A DNA stretch of 64,000 bases from Bradyrhizobium sp. CB1015 (GTDB lineage Bacteria > Pseudomonadota > Alphaproteobacteria > Rhizobiales > Xanthobacteraceae): positions 6,572,001 through 6,636,000 of the forward strand of contig NZ_CP104174.1 of assembly GCF_025200925.1 (NCBI RefSeq), written 5' to 3'. Positions 19,850 to 30,638 of the stretch are shown here, one piece after another. Below the pieces are notes generated by a model. That model saw only the letters and a list, made by a program, of their open reading frames with translations. It was not told the origin of the DNA and ran no database searches. The stretch's first letter is position 1, and every line of letters begins with the position of its first letter. The translations under genes were made by a program, and so were the position numbers.

Positions 19850-20761
19850 ATGAACCTCCACAACACCTCATACGCCGCGAAACCCGAAGAGCTCGTGCCC
19901 TCGCGCTACGCGCTCAAGGTCGGTGAGATCGACGTGCTCGTGGTCAGCGACGGCGTTCTGCCGCTGCCGACCACCATGTTGGCACACAACGCCGCCCCGG
20001 CCGATCGGGCAGCCTGGCTGCGCGACATGTTCCTGCCGCCTGATGCTTTCGACTGGGCACTGAATGCGGTCATGGTGCGGAGCGGCGGCAAGACCATTCT
20101 CATTGACGCCGGCCTCGGGTCCGACCCGAACTTGCACTTGCCGCGGGCCGGGCAGTTGATCAAGCGACTGGAGGCCGCCGGCATCGATCTTTCCTCCGTG
20201 ACCGATCTGGTGCTGACCCACATGCACATGGACCACATCGGCGGGCTGCTCGTCGACGGCGTGAAGCAGCGGCTGCGCCCGGGCCTGCGGATCCACGTCG
20301 CGGCGGCGGAGGTCAAGTTCTGGGAAGCACCTGATTTCTCTCACACCAACATGCCTCAGGGCTTCCCCGATGCGCTGCGGGCGACCGCCAAGCAGTTCGT
20401 GAAAGCGTATGGCAGCCAGCTCAGGCCGTTCGACGAGGCGCACGAGGTTGCACCGGGTGTCGTCGCACGCCGCACCGGCGGTCACACTCCCGGGCACAGC
20501 GTAGTTCGCATCGCGTCCGGCGGCGAGGCGCTGACGTTTGCCGGCGACGCCGTGTTCGCCGTCGGGTTCGACCAGCCCGACTGGCACAACGGTTTCGAAC
20601 ACGATCCCGAGCAGGCGGCGCGCGTGCGGACCCGTCTTCTGCGGGAGCTTGCCGAGACTGGCGAGATGCTGGTGGCCACGCACCTGCCGTTCCCGTCGGT
20701 CGGACGGGTCGCGATCGATGGCGACGCCTTCCGCTGGGTGCCCGTGTTCTGGGACTACTGA
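19850..20761 (+). CDS. Metallo-beta-lactamase-fold hydrolase
   Basis: A 303-residue enzyme with the complete zinc motif THMHMDHIGG, a further His in RRTGGHTPGHSVV and the metal-bridging Asp in TFAGDAVFAVG. The overall layout (VLVVSDGVLPLPTTML, WALNAVMVRSGGKTILIDAGLG) is that of lactonase-like and AttM/quorum-quenching type enzymes, but the substrate is open. AGGAG seven bases before the ATG decides between this start and one six codons upstream. The context of a flavoprotein and a broken hydrolase suggests a small xenobiotic or stress operon under the AraC regulator. Confidence 0.88.
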   Translation: MNLHNTSYAAKPEELVPSRYALKVGEIDVLVVSDGVLPLPTTMLAHNAAPADRAAWLRDMFLPPDAFDWALNAVMVRSGGKTILIDAGLGSDPNLHLPRAGQLIKRLEAAGIDLSSVTDLVLTHMHMDHIGGLLVDGVKQRLRPGLRIHVAAAEVKFWEAPDFSHTNMPQGFPDALRATAKQFVKAYGSQLRPFDEAHEVAPGVVARRTGGHTPGHSVVRIASGGEALTFAGDAVFAVGFDQPDWHNGFEHDPEQAARVRTRLLRELAETGEMLVATHLPFPSVGRVAIDGDAFRWVPVFWDY

Positions 20762-21109
20762 GCCGAGTGCATGCTGCGCTTCCTTTTCCTCCTGTGGGAG
20801 AAGGAGGCGTCAGCGCCTGCTGCCCGCATGCTCGGTCGAATGCCCATGGCCGTCTCGTGAGGCACGACACCACCTCAGCGCCGAGGTTGGCGTCCGGACC
20901 GCTGCTTCCAATTGCGCGCCCTGCGGGCTTCTGCTAGCTTGAGGTACGTGCCTCATTTCACCTCGCCGGCCGGGTCGGTGACCCGCCTCTGCCGCAACGT
21001 TGCGGGTGGCGGCCGACTTCCGCGCCGCTGAGGGTGAGGCATGCGCCCAATCTGGGCTCAAGCAGAGTTGGCCATCGAAAACGGCCGACCGCCTTACGGG
21101 AGGAATGAT
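20762..21109. other. Intergenic region upstream of the sugar ABC importer
   Basis: About 350 bases without a supported gene. It holds a small inverted repeat TGAGGTACGTGCCTCA (20940-20955), about 155 bases before the binding-protein gene, of the size and symmetry of an operator. Another hairpin-like stretch lies around 20968-20985. The promoter of the ABC operon must be here, but I cannot name its hexamers. Confidence 0.4.
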
Positions 21110-22063
21110 ATGCAGCGTCTCTTGGTTGCAGGTATGTCTGTTGCCTTCGCGATTGCAGCGGGGGTTGGCTCGGCCGGTGCGGCGGACAAGAAGGTTCTGG
21201 CCTTCGTCGTCAATGGCGCATCCGACTTCTGGAAGATCGCCGAGGCCGGGATGAAGAAGGCGCAGGGCGAGCTGCCCAACTACGAGCTCCAGTTCAAATA
21301 TCCCGAACAGGCTGCGGCCGCCGTGCAGCAGCGCGTGATGGACGACCTCGTCGCCGCCGGTGCCGCCGGCATCATGGTCAGCGCGGTCGATCCGAAGAAC
21401 CAGACCGAGCACCTCAACAAGGTGGCGTCCCAGACGGTGCTGTTCACCACCGACAGCGACGCGCCGCAGTCCAAGCGCGTGGCCTACATCGGCTCCTCCA
21501 ACACCGACCTCGGCAAGGAGGCAGGAAAGCTGATGGTCAAGGCGCTGCCGAACGGCGGCAAATGCGTCGGCTTCGTCGGCCTGCCCGGTGCCGACAACGC
21601 GCGCGAGCGCATCGAGGGCGTGAAGGAGACGATCAAGGGCTCGAAGGTCGAGCTCGTCGACGTTCGCGGCGACGAGATCGACCAGACCCGCGCCAAGCGC
21701 AACGTCGAGGACATCCTTGCCGCCATGCCCGATGTGAGCTGCCTCGTCGGCTTCTACTCCTACAACACGCCGCGGATCTACGAGGTGCTCAAGGAGGCCG
21801 GCAAGCTCGACAAGATCAAGATCATCGGCTTTGACGAGGATCCGATCACGCTCGGCGGCGTCAAGGAAGGCAGCATCGTCGGCACGGTGGTGCAGCAGCC
21901 GTTCGAATGGGGCTATCAGGGCATGAAGCTGATGGCGAGCTACATCGGCGGCGAGAAGTCCGGCATTCCGGCCAACGGCATCATCATCGTGCCCGGCAAG
22001 GTCATCGAAAAGGCGAATGTCGATGACTTCATGGCCTCGATGAAGCAGATGCTGAAGAAATAG
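21110..22063 (+). CDS. Sugar-type ABC transporter periplasmic binding protein
   Basis: A 317-residue solute-binding protein of the ribose-binding (Peripla_BP_4) type: a signal peptide (LLVAGMSVAFAIAAGVGSAGAA), then VLAFVVNGASDFWKIAEAGMKKAQGEL, a domain typical of RbsB/XylF proteins, and DKIKIIGFDEDPITLGGVKEGSIVGTVVQQPFEWGYQGMKLM near the end. It would capture a sugar or sugar-like compound in the periplasm. GGGAGGA before the ATG gives the start. It heads a three-gene operon with an ATPase and a permease. Confidence 0.9.
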   Translation: MQRLLVAGMSVAFAIAAGVGSAGAADKKVLAFVVNGASDFWKIAEAGMKKAQGELPNYELQFKYPEQAAAAVQQRVMDDLVAAGAAGIMVSAVDPKNQTEHLNKVASQTVLFTTDSDAPQSKRVAYIGSSNTDLGKEAGKLMVKALPNGGKCVGFVGLPGADNARERIEGVKETIKGSKVELVDVRGDEIDQTRAKRNVEDILAAMPDVSCLVGFYSYNTPRIYEVLKEAGKLDKIKIIGFDEDPITLGGVKEGSIVGTVVQQPFEWGYQGMKLMASYIGGEKSGIPANGIIIVPGKVIEKANVDDFMASMKQMLKK

Positions 22064-22096
22064 GAGAGATCCGCGCTGCCCGCCGCGCAGCCTGCC

Positions 22097-23610
<1,514 letters not shown>

Positions 23611-23614
<4 letters not shown>

Positions 23615-24636
23615 GCAAGAAAGACCTGAGCCTTCTCGTTCTGATTCTGGTGGTCGGGACCGTCGTCGCCCTGATCAATCCCAGATTCCTGTTCGTCGGC
23701 AATCTCTCCAACACCGCCAACCAGATCGGGCTGTTCGGCATCTTCTCCATCGCGGAAGCCTTCATCATCATCATCGGCGGGATCGAGCTGTCGGTCGGTT
23801 CGGTGATCGCACTGCTGGGCGTCCTGTTCATCGACCTCATCGTCAATCACGACGTCAACTGGGTGGTAGCCCTCGCGATGATCGTCGCGGCCGGGCTCGT
23901 GATCGGCCTCGTTCATGGCACGCTGGTGACCAGGATGCGGATCCAGGCTTTCGTGGTCACGCTGTGCGGCCTGCTGATCTATCGCGGCGCGGCGCGCTAT
24001 TACACCGAGGACGCGACGGCGGGCTTCGGCTTCGGCGCGAGCTTTCCGACGCTGGAATGGCTGGCCGCCGGCCGCACCAACGTGCTCGGCTTCCCGCTGC
24101 CGCACAGCGTGGTGGCGCTCGCCGTGGTGGCCGTGATCGCCTGGGTGGTGCTTCACCGCTCGGTGTTCGGCCGCTATCTCTTTGCCGTCGGCAAGAACGA
24201 GGAAGCGGCACGCTACTCCGGCATTCGCACCAACCGCGTGATCGTCTCGGCCTATGTCATCTGTGGCGGGCTGACTGCATTTTCGGCGATCCTGATCGCG
24301 ATGTACACCCGTTCGATTTCGCCGGCCGTGCACGGCTCGTTCTACGAGCTCTACGCCATCGCCGCCGCCGTGCTCGGCGGCTGCTCCTTGCGCGGCGGCG
24401 AAGGCTCGATCATCGGCGTCGTGCTCGGCACCGTGCTGCTCCAGGTGCTGCAGAATCTGGTCAACCTGCTGGGTATTCCGAGCTCGCTCAATTTCGCGGT
24501 GATGGGAACGGTAATCCTGGCCGGCGTGCTCGGCGATCAGTATCTGGTGCAGCGACGCCACCGCGTGAGTACGGCCAAAGGCCGGGTGCAGGCGAGCGTC
24601 GCGGCGGCTCCGCTCGAAAGAGTGAAGGTGGAGTGA
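23611..24636 (+). CDS. Sugar ABC transporter permease (RbsC type)
   Basis: A 341-residue inner-membrane permease with about eight to ten hydrophobic segments and the family signatures GGIELSVGSVIALLG and GKNEEAARYSGIRTNRVIVSAYVICGGLTAFSAI. It probably starts at TTG, which overlaps the stop of the ATPase gene (TTGA), a translational coupling. It forms the channel of the importer. The operon's last gene; the IS630 element begins 75 bases downstream and does not damage it. Confidence 0.9.
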
Positions 24637-24801
24637 AGGAGAGGGTTTGCGCGAACCTGTGGCCGACATAGATGGCCCCCCACGAGAGGACGCCGGCACT
24701 TCCAACAGATCTAGAGCATGTTGTTTTTGACTGGAATCGGGATTCCCACTGGGAGCGATTTCTGATTCAACATCCATGCTGGAGGGCGGAGGCCAGCATG
24801 G

Positions 24802-25188
24802 ATGACGCGACCCTATTCGGAAGACATCCGGGAACGGGCTTTGGCGCGAGCTGACGCAGGGGAAACGGTTCGTTCGATTGCCGAGGCGCTCCAGATCAGC
24901 CCCTCCTGCGTGACGAAGTGGAAGAATCTGAGGCGGGATACCGGAGGCCTGGCGCCCGGCCAGATCGGCGGCCACAAGAAGCGGGTTCTGTCGGATGCCA
25001 ACGCCGACTGGCTGCGCAAACGCATTCGCTCGGGGCCATTCACCTTGCGCAAGCTGACGCAGGAGCTGGCTGCACGGGGGATCAAGACAGACGTGCGGGC
25101 GGTGTGGACTTTTGTTCACGCCGAGGGGCTCAGCTTCAAAAAAAACGCTTCTACCGGCCGAGCAGGATCGCCCAGACGTCGTCCGTAA
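24802..25188 (+). CDS. IS630 transposase, N-terminal frame (OrfA)
   Basis: A 128-codon frame encoding the DNA-binding half of an IS630 transposase: TRPYSEDIRERALARADAGE, helix-turn-helix SIAEALQISPSCVTKW, and a second one around LRKLTQELAARGIKTDVRAVW. In intact relatives the protein continues as FKKTLLPAEQ. Here eight A residues (25138-25145) put the reading out of frame after FKK, giving a short false tail NASTGRAGSPRRRP. The A-run is a typical slippage site, so a full-length transposase may still be made. Confidence 0.85.
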   Translation: MTRPYSEDIRERALARADAGETVRSIAEALQISPSCVTKWKNLRRDTGGLAPGQIGGHKKRVLSDANADWLRKRIRSGPFTLRKLTQELAARGIKTDVRAVWTFVHAEGLSFKKNASTGRAGSPRRRP

Positions 25189-25744
25189 GCGGACCCGCTG
25201 GAAAGCACATCAAGGCAGGATCGACGTCGCACGGTTGGTTTTTATCGACGAGACGTGGATCAAGACCAATATGGCGCCGCTACGCGGCTGGGGGCCTTGT
25301 GGACAGCGCCTCCAAGCATCTGCACCTTTCGGCCATTGGAAGACCATGACCTTCATCGCGGCGCTGCGTCACGATCGGATCAGCGCGCCTTGGGTGATCG
25401 ATGGTCCCATCAATGGTGAGCTCTTCACGCTGTACGTCGAGAAGGTGTTGGCACCCACCCTCGCACCGGGCGAGATCGTCGTTCTCGACAATCTTGGCAG
25501 CCATAAGGGCAAAGCGGCTCGCCAAGCCATCCGCGCCAGAGGCGCCCACCGCATCTTCTTGCCGCCATATAGCCCTGACCTCAATCCGATCGAGCAGGTC
25601 TTCGCCAAACTCAAACACCTCATGCGAGCCGCCGAGCCCCGTGACGTGGAGGCAACCTGGAGAAAGGCTGGTGAACTCCTCGATCTCTTCTCCGAGACGG
25701 AGTGCACCAACTACTTCAAAAACTCAGGCTACGTTTCCGTATAA
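25112..25744 (+). CDS. IS630 transposase, catalytic frame (OrfB)
   Basis: The catalytic part of the transposase with the full DDE set: the first Asp in LVFIDETWIKTNMAPLRGWG, the second in IVVLDNLGSHKG, and the Glu in LPPYSPDLNPIEQVFAKLK. It overlaps OrfA and is in the frame shifted by one base, so the natural product is probably an OrfA-OrfB fusion reached at the A8 run. The start given is only the beginning of the open frame; independent initiation is doubtful. Confidence 0.85.
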   Translation: MFTPRGSASKKTLLPAEQDRPDVVRKRTRWKAHQGRIDVARLVFIDETWIKTNMAPLRGWGPCGQRLQASAPFGHWKTMTFIAALRHDRISAPWVIDGPINGELFTLYVEKVLAPTLAPGEIVVLDNLGSHKGKAARQAIRARGAHRIFLPPYSPDLNPIEQVFAKLKHLMRAAEPRDVEATWRKAGELLDLFSETECTNYFKNSGYVSV

Positions 25745-25756
25745 AAACATCATGCT

Positions 25757-28228
25757 CTAGAACGTCACCCGCATGCCCGCGTAGAACGCGCGCGGCCGTG
25801 CCGGGCTGAGCGAGCGCGGGTCAGTGAAGGCATTGCCGCCGTTGGTGAAGTTGGGCAAGGCCCCGGTATCGAAGAACTGTCCGTAGGTCGCGTAGCGCTT
25901 GTCGAAGATGTTGTCGACGCGGCCATAGAGCTGGATGTTCTTCGTCACCTGGTAGGAGCTGCGGAGATTGAACACCGTGTAGGACGGCAGCTTCGCGAAC
26001 TGGTTCGACTCGTCGCCGACGAGATATTGGCTGGAGACGAACAGCGCGTTGCCGCCGACCTTCCAGACGTCGGTCACGGCGTAGTCGACGCCGACCTTGA
26101 CGCGGTGGCGCGGGATCGCGGGGATCTGATTGCCGGGCCTGACCTGGATGGTGTCGGTGGCGGGATCTCTGAACGGGCTCTCCGAGCCAAGCTCGAGCGG
26201 GTCAAGGAAGCGCGCGTCGACGAACGCATAGCTCGCCTGCACCTGCAGTGAGGGCGACTTGATGCTGACTTCGGCTTCGAGCCCTTGCCGCCTTGTGCGG
26301 CCGACATTGGAGAAATAGCCAAAGCCGGTCCGCCCGACGACAGGCACCGCGACGATGCCGTCATAATTGGTGGCGCGGAAGCCGCCGACCTTCCATCCGA
26401 GCGTGCCGATGTTCAGCTCCTTGGTGCCGCGAAAACCGGCTTCCACGGTCTTGGAGACGACCTGCTTCAACGGCGGATCCGCGACCAGAAACGCCGCGAG
26501 CAGGCAGGGCCTGGCGGGATCGGCGCAGCCGAGCTCGAGCGGCGTCGGCACGCGGTTCGCCTCGGAATAGCCGGCATAGGCGGTGAGCTCGGGCGTGATC
26601 TTGTAGGTGCCGCCGATGATCGGGTTGAAGCGGGTGTAGGTGTGATCGCCGTTGAGCGCGGTGCCGAGCTGGTCCTCCAACGAGATCCGCGCCACGTTGA
26701 AGCGGCCGCCGCCCGTGAGGGCGAAAGCATCCGTGACGTTGAACGTGTCCATCGCATAGAGGCCGTTGTACTGGTTGACGGTCCGCAGCGAGACCGGGCC
26801 GGCGACGGGATCTGCGGCAGGAGTCGGTCCCAGGAAAACGCCGCTGCCGCTGACGACGTAGTTCTCTCCGATCGAGCCGATCTCGGCGGTGGCGTTGTAG
26901 CGCGTGACGCTGGCGTCGTAGGTTGCACCCATCACGAAGCGGTTGTCGTGGCCGAACAGTTGATCGGTGTTGGTCGCCTGCCCCGACACGCCGAAAGTGG
27001 TCGAACGGATCGAGCCCCGGTCGATCTCGCCGAGGATGGTTCCCGGCGCGAAGGGATTGGCAAGTTGCACGCCACCCGCGCCGTTCGCCGCGGTGGTGTC
27101 ATCGCCGAAGCACAGCAGCGCCGGATCCGCACCACATTCCTGCACGTCGGTCGGGTTGCCGTCGACCACCTTCTGCTCGTATCTGCGCACATGAGCGGTG
27201 CCTTCGAGCGTCCAGGTCGGCGTCGCCTCGACTTTGCCGGTCAGGTTGAGATAGCCGACGCGATTGGAAGTGGTCTGCGGCGTGGTGTAGGTGGCCCCCC
27301 AAAATCTGTCGAGCAGCTCGGCCGGTACGGTGGCGCTGGCGCCGAAATCGTTCTTGGCGACGCCCATATTGGCGTGGAATTCGCTGTCGCCGGCCTTGTA
27401 ACCGACATCGCCGTAGAAGCGCCGCACCGTCGATTGGGAGAAATTGCGGAAGCCGTTGTCGCGCAGTCCTTCGAGAGCGGCATAGACGGCGTAGGTCTGG
27501 TCGACCTGCTTGCCCCATTGCGCCGAGCCCTGGATGCGGCCGAACGATCCGCCCATGAGGTCGAGCTCGGCGCCCTGATAGGTGAAGCCGTCCTTCATTT
27601 GCAGGTTGATCGCGCCGCCGAGCGCATTGAGGCCGAAGGCCGGGTTGTTGGTCACCAGCGTCACCGACCTGATCGCGGCGGTGGGGATCAGGTCCCAATT
27701 GACGGCATCCGAGAATGCCTCGTTGATGCGGACGCCGTTCTGGTACACCGCAAGGCCTTGCGGCGTGCCGGTCACGGGCGACGCGACAAAGCCACGGAAT
27801 TCGACGTCCGGCTGGAACGGATTGCCGGTGACTTCGCTGATATTGACGCCGGCGATGTTGTCGCGCAGCGCGTCCGTGACGTTCAGCGACCCCGTACGCC
27901 TGATCTGGTTGGCATCGACGGCATTGATCGCCGACGGGACCTTGTCGACGTCGAGACCCCGGCCGATGCCCGGCGAGGTCGGATAGACGTAGATCCGTGT
28001 CCTGGGCGCGGCGGATGCCGGCGCTCCCACGCGCGCAACCGGTCGCGACGGCGCCGCGCGCCGCGTTGCCGGCGGTGGTGCGGAGACCTCGACCGGCGGG
28101 AGGTTCTGGACGTTGGTCTCCTCGTCCGGCGTGGCCCCGGCAGGGGTCGCATAGACCAAGCCCGATGCCAGCCCGGTCGACACCGAAGCCATCAACAAAG
28201 CACGCTTGAACGAAACAACCTTGCCCAT
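25757..28228 (-). CDS. TonB-dependent outer-membrane receptor (candidate lanthanide/metallophore receptor)
   Basis: An 823-residue receptor with a signal peptide (KRALLMASVSTGLASGLVYATPAGA), a Pro/Ala-rich linker, a plug domain (VPSAINAVDANQIRRTGSLNVTDALRDNIAGVNIS, then VEFRGFVASPVTG and NPAFGLNALGGAINLQMKDG) and a beta barrel ending in RVTF. The aromatic last residue is typical of outer-membrane barrels. It lies beside a two-component system and a lut-like ABC cluster, so by analogy with LutH of Methylorubrum it may import lanthanide complexes; this is inference. GGAAGG before ATG supports the start. The stop TAG lies at the junction with the IS630 element. Confidence 0.85.
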   Translation of the reverse strand: MGKVVSFKRALLMASVSTGLASGLVYATPAGATPDEETNVQNLPPVEVSAPPPATRRAAPSRPVARVGAPASAAPRTRIYVYPTSPGIGRGLDVDKVPSAINAVDANQIRRTGSLNVTDALRDNIAGVNISEVTGNPFQPDVEFRGFVASPVTGTPQGLAVYQNGVRINEAFSDAVNWDLIPTAAIRSVTLVTNNPAFGLNALGGAINLQMKDGFTYQGAELDLMGGSFGRIQGSAQWGKQVDQTYAVYAALEGLRDNGFRNFSQSTVRRFYGDVGYKAGDSEFHANMGVAKNDFGASATVPAELLDRFWGATYTTPQTTSNRVGYLNLTGKVEATPTWTLEGTAHVRRYEQKVVDGNPTDVQECGADPALLCFGDDTTAANGAGGVQLANPFAPGTILGEIDRGSIRSTTFGVSGQATNTDQLFGHDNRFVMGATYDASVTRYNATAEIGSIGENYVVSGSGVFLGPTPAADPVAGPVSLRTVNQYNGLYAMDTFNVTDAFALTGGGRFNVARISLEDQLGTALNGDHTYTRFNPIIGGTYKITPELTAYAGYSEANRVPTPLELGCADPARPCLLAAFLVADPPLKQVVSKTVEAGFRGTKELNIGTLGWKVGGFRATNYDGIVAVPVVGRTGFGYFSNVGRTRRQGLEAEVSIKSPSLQVQASYAFVDARFLDPLELGSESPFRDPATDTIQVRPGNQIPAIPRHRVKVGVDYAVTDVWKVGGNALFVSSQYLVGDESNQFAKLPSYTVFNLRSSYQVTKNIQLYGRVDNIFDKRYATYGQFFDTGALPNFTNGGNAFTDPRSLSPARPRAFYAGMRVTF

Positions 28229-28347
28229 CCCAGCCTTCCCATCCGTGACCACCGGCTGTTTTGATTTCCGCCGATTGGTCGAGACGAGTTTATTCGGCCG
28301 CAATGGGGACGCCAGCCACAAAAGGTCGGGTCCAATCCGCACCCATT

Positions 28348-28376
28348 TTCCCGACCAAATCGGGAATTTTTCCCGA
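28348..28376. promoter_or_regulatory. Three TTCCCGA/TCGGGAA half-sites upstream of the receptor gene
   Basis: TTCCCGA at 28348-28354, TCGGGAA at 28360-28366 and TTCCCGA at 28370-28376 form two overlapping inverted repeats about 120 bases before the start of the TonB receptor and just past the stop of the kinase gene. The symmetry and spacing fit an operator. A transcription terminator for the kinase gene is the alternative, but a U-tract on the minus strand is lacking. Confidence 0.4.
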
Positions 28377-28391
28377 TCGCTTCGGGGGCGA

Positions 28392-29744
28392 TCAGGTTGC
28401 CGCTGTCGGCACCAGCGCTTCCACGGTCACACCACCGTCACCGGAGACGACGTTGAGTGTGCCGCCGAGCGCCAGGATCCGCTCGCGCATGCCGACGAGG
28501 CCGAAGCCGAGCTTCTGGCCCGGCTCCATGCCGCGGCCGTTGTCGCTGACCCGCACCCGGGCGCAGAAGCGGCCGCCGGCCTGCTCCACCGGCTCAATGA
28601 CGACGCTGACCGAGGTCGCGCCGGCGTGGCGGAACACATTGGTGAGCGCCTCCTGCACGATGCGATAGATGGTGAGATCGGCGGTCTCGCCGGTTGCGCC
28701 CAGCGCCGGCGAGATCACGGTCTCGATCGCGACGTCGGGACGCGACTCCCGCCACAGCCGCGACAGCGATTCGAGCGCCTGGCGCAGGCCGAGCTCGGCA
28801 AGGCCCACGGGCCGAAGCCGCTCCAGCACGCGGCGATTGAACTGCTGCAGTGCATTGATCTGCTCCAGCATGGCGCTGCCATGTTTTCGCACGGCATCCG
28901 CACTCGGGTCGCGTCCGTCCGCCTGCTTCGCCAGCGCGCTCGCATGCGCGCGCAGCGAGAACAAATAAGGCCCGAACTCGTCATGGAGCTCGCGCGCGAT
29001 CTCCTTGCGCTCGATGTCCTGAAGCGACACCGCACGCTCGGCAAGACGCCGCTTGTCCTCGACCGCCTCATGAAGCGTGGCGGCAAGGTGGTTGAGCTTG
29101 GTGCAGATCGCGGCGAGTTCCGGCGCGCCGTCCGGCGCAACACGGGCATCGTAATGTCCGCCTTCGAGCTTCGCCATTGCCTCCGCCAGCGACTGGAGCG
29201 GTGCCAGCGCCCGGCCGACCACCTTCATCATCAAGAGAAACAGCGCGAGCGCGATCACCGAGCCGACCTCGAGCTGGGTTACGATGGCGTCCCAGATCTC
29301 GGCGATCTCGTCGTCGGGATGCGAGGTGATCACGAGCGAGCCGGGCTTGCCGCGGAGCGGGACCGGCACGCTGACCGCGGTCTGCTCGGGATGAACCAGG
29401 CTGACGAACCAGGCCGGCGGGCCGCGCGTATCGGTATCGGCGCCGAGCCGGGGCGGCGTCAGTGGGTTCCCACCGGAATCGTGCAGCGCGATGCTGACAT
29501 GGCGCAGGCGGCTGAGATCGCGGGCGATCTGGTTCAGCCTGGCATCCGGATCGGGCGCCTCGTTGAGATCCGCAACGATCATCTCGATGAATTCGCGCGC
29601 GAGGCGGATCACGCTCTGGTCCTCGGCCTGCACGCGCGGGCCGGCCTCGGCGACCTGGCGGCCGATATTGACCGCGAGCCCCAATGCCAGCAGCAACGCC
29701 AGCAAGAGGTTGATGCGCCCGCGCAAGGAAAGATTCTGCCACAT
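28392..29744 (-). CDS. Sensor histidine kinase (HisKA_3/NarX type)
   Basis: A 450-residue membrane kinase. Transmembrane helices lie at about residues 12-30 and 158-174 around a periplasmic sensor region of about 125 residues, followed by a HAMP-like linker. The dimerisation/phosphorylation helix reads DIERKEIARELHDEFGPYLF with His254. The ATPase domain has LTIYRIVQEALTNVFRHAGA, VSDNGRGM and GFGLVGMRERILALGG. It is divergent from a LuxR-type response regulator, its likely partner. By position near formaldehyde and methanol genes it resembles FlhS/MxaY-type kinases of methylotrophs; that role is inference. ATG chosen because the sensor helix starts there. Confidence 0.9.
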   Translation of the reverse strand: MWQNLSLRGRINLLLALLLALGLAVNIGRQVAEAGPRVQAEDQSVIRLAREFIEMIVADLNEAPDPDARLNQIARDLSRLRHVSIALHDSGGNPLTPPRLGADTDTRGPPAWFVSLVHPEQTAVSVPVPLRGKPGSLVITSHPDDEIAEIWDAIVTQLEVGSVIALALFLLMMKVVGRALAPLQSLAEAMAKLEGGHYDARVAPDGAPELAAICTKLNHLAATLHEAVEDKRRLAERAVSLQDIERKEIARELHDEFGPYLFSLRAHASALAKQADGRDPSADAVRKHGSAMLEQINALQQFNRRVLERLRPVGLAELGLRQALESLSRLWRESRPDVAIETVISPALGATGETADLTIYRIVQEALTNVFRHAGATSVSVVIEPVEQAGGRFCARVRVSDNGRGMEPGQKLGFGLVGMRERILALGGTLNVVSGDGGVTVEALVPTAAT

Positions 29745-29948
29745 TGGTCTTGCTCGTGCCTCGCGAAGGGTTGGCCGCGCCTGTCCGATGACGTTGACAG
29801 AGGCGAACCGCCCGATATCTAATCGGAAGCGTACAGCAATCCCGGCCGGGTTGCATGAGGCGACACGAGACGCGCGTCTTGTCTGGTCAGCCTCGTGCGG
29901 CGCAGAACAGGCAAGCTCTAGGGGACGTGGCTGTCGCGAGGAACGCCT

Positions 29949-30569
29949 ATGCGCATTCTGATCGTCGACGATCATCCCATCGTCGCCTCCGGCTGCCGTG
30001 CCGTGCTGGCCGACGAAGGCGAGATCGAGATTCTGGAGGCCGCCGACGCCGAAGACGGCGAGTGCGTCTTCATCGTCGAACGTCCCGACCTCTGCATCAT
30101 CGACATCAATTTGCCGACCGTCTCCGGATTCGAGCTCGCGCGCCGCATCCTCGGGCGCGCGCCCGAGGCCCGCATCATCATGTTCAGCATGAATGACGAC
30201 CCCGCCTTCGCCGCGCGCGCGATCGAGTGCGGCGCCAAGGGCTATGTCTCCAAGACCGGCGACCCCGACGACCTCGTCGAGGCGATCCGCGCCGTCGGAA
30301 GCGGCGGCACCTATCTTCCGACGGCGATCGCGCGCAGCATCGCCTTTGCGGGGCCGACGCTGGCGCAAAACCCGCTGTCGAAGCTGAACGCGCGCGAGAT
30401 GGAGATCCTGCGGCTGCTCAGCGCCGGCAAGAGCCTGTCCGAGATCGCGTGGCTGGTGCAATCGTCCTACAAGACGGTGGCCAATACCTCGTCCATCATG
30501 CGCCAGAAGCTCGGGGTGAAGACCTCGGTCGAGCTGGTGCGGCTGGCGATCGACAGCGGCGTGGCCTGA
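29949..30569 (+). CDS. LuxR/NarL-family response regulator
   Basis: A 206-residue regulator: receiver domain ILIVDDHPIVASGCRAVL with phospho-acceptor Asp52 in DLCIIDINLP and a Lys in GYVSKTG, then a LuxR helix-turn-helix (LNAREMEILRLLSAGKSLSEIAWLVQSSYKTVANTSSIMRQKLG). It is divergent from the sensor kinase and 70 bases upstream of fghA. FlhR of Paracoccus, which controls formaldehyde and xox genes, and AgmR/PedR-type regulators of PQQ dehydrogenases belong to the same class, so control of this island is a fair working idea. Confidence 0.9.
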   Translation: MRILIVDDHPIVASGCRAVLADEGEIEILEAADAEDGECVFIVERPDLCIIDINLPTVSGFELARRILGRAPEARIIMFSMNDDPAFAARAIECGAKGYVSKTGDPDDLVEAIRAVGSGGTYLPTAIARSIAFAGPTLAQNPLSKLNAREMEILRLLSAGKSLSEIAWLVQSSYKTVANTSSIMRQKLGVKTSVELVRLAIDSGVA

Positions 30570-30638
30570 GGACGCCACGAATTCGGTCACACAAGCGTTG
30601 CAATCTTGATGTGGTGAGATGCCACGGAGTCCTTGGGC

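Larger units (their letters stand above)
24712..25759. mobile_element. IS630-family insertion sequence with TA target duplication
   Basis: The element runs from GAGCATGTTGTTTTT (24714) to AAAACATCATGCTC (25757). These ends are imperfect inverted repeats (GAGCATG[T/A]TGTTTTT), and TA flanks both (24712-24713 and 25758-25759), the dinucleotide target of IS630/Tc1-mariner elements. Inside are two overlapping frames for a DDE transposase. The right end abuts the stop codon of the TonB-receptor gene. Total length of about 1.05 kb is normal for the family. Confidence 0.88.
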
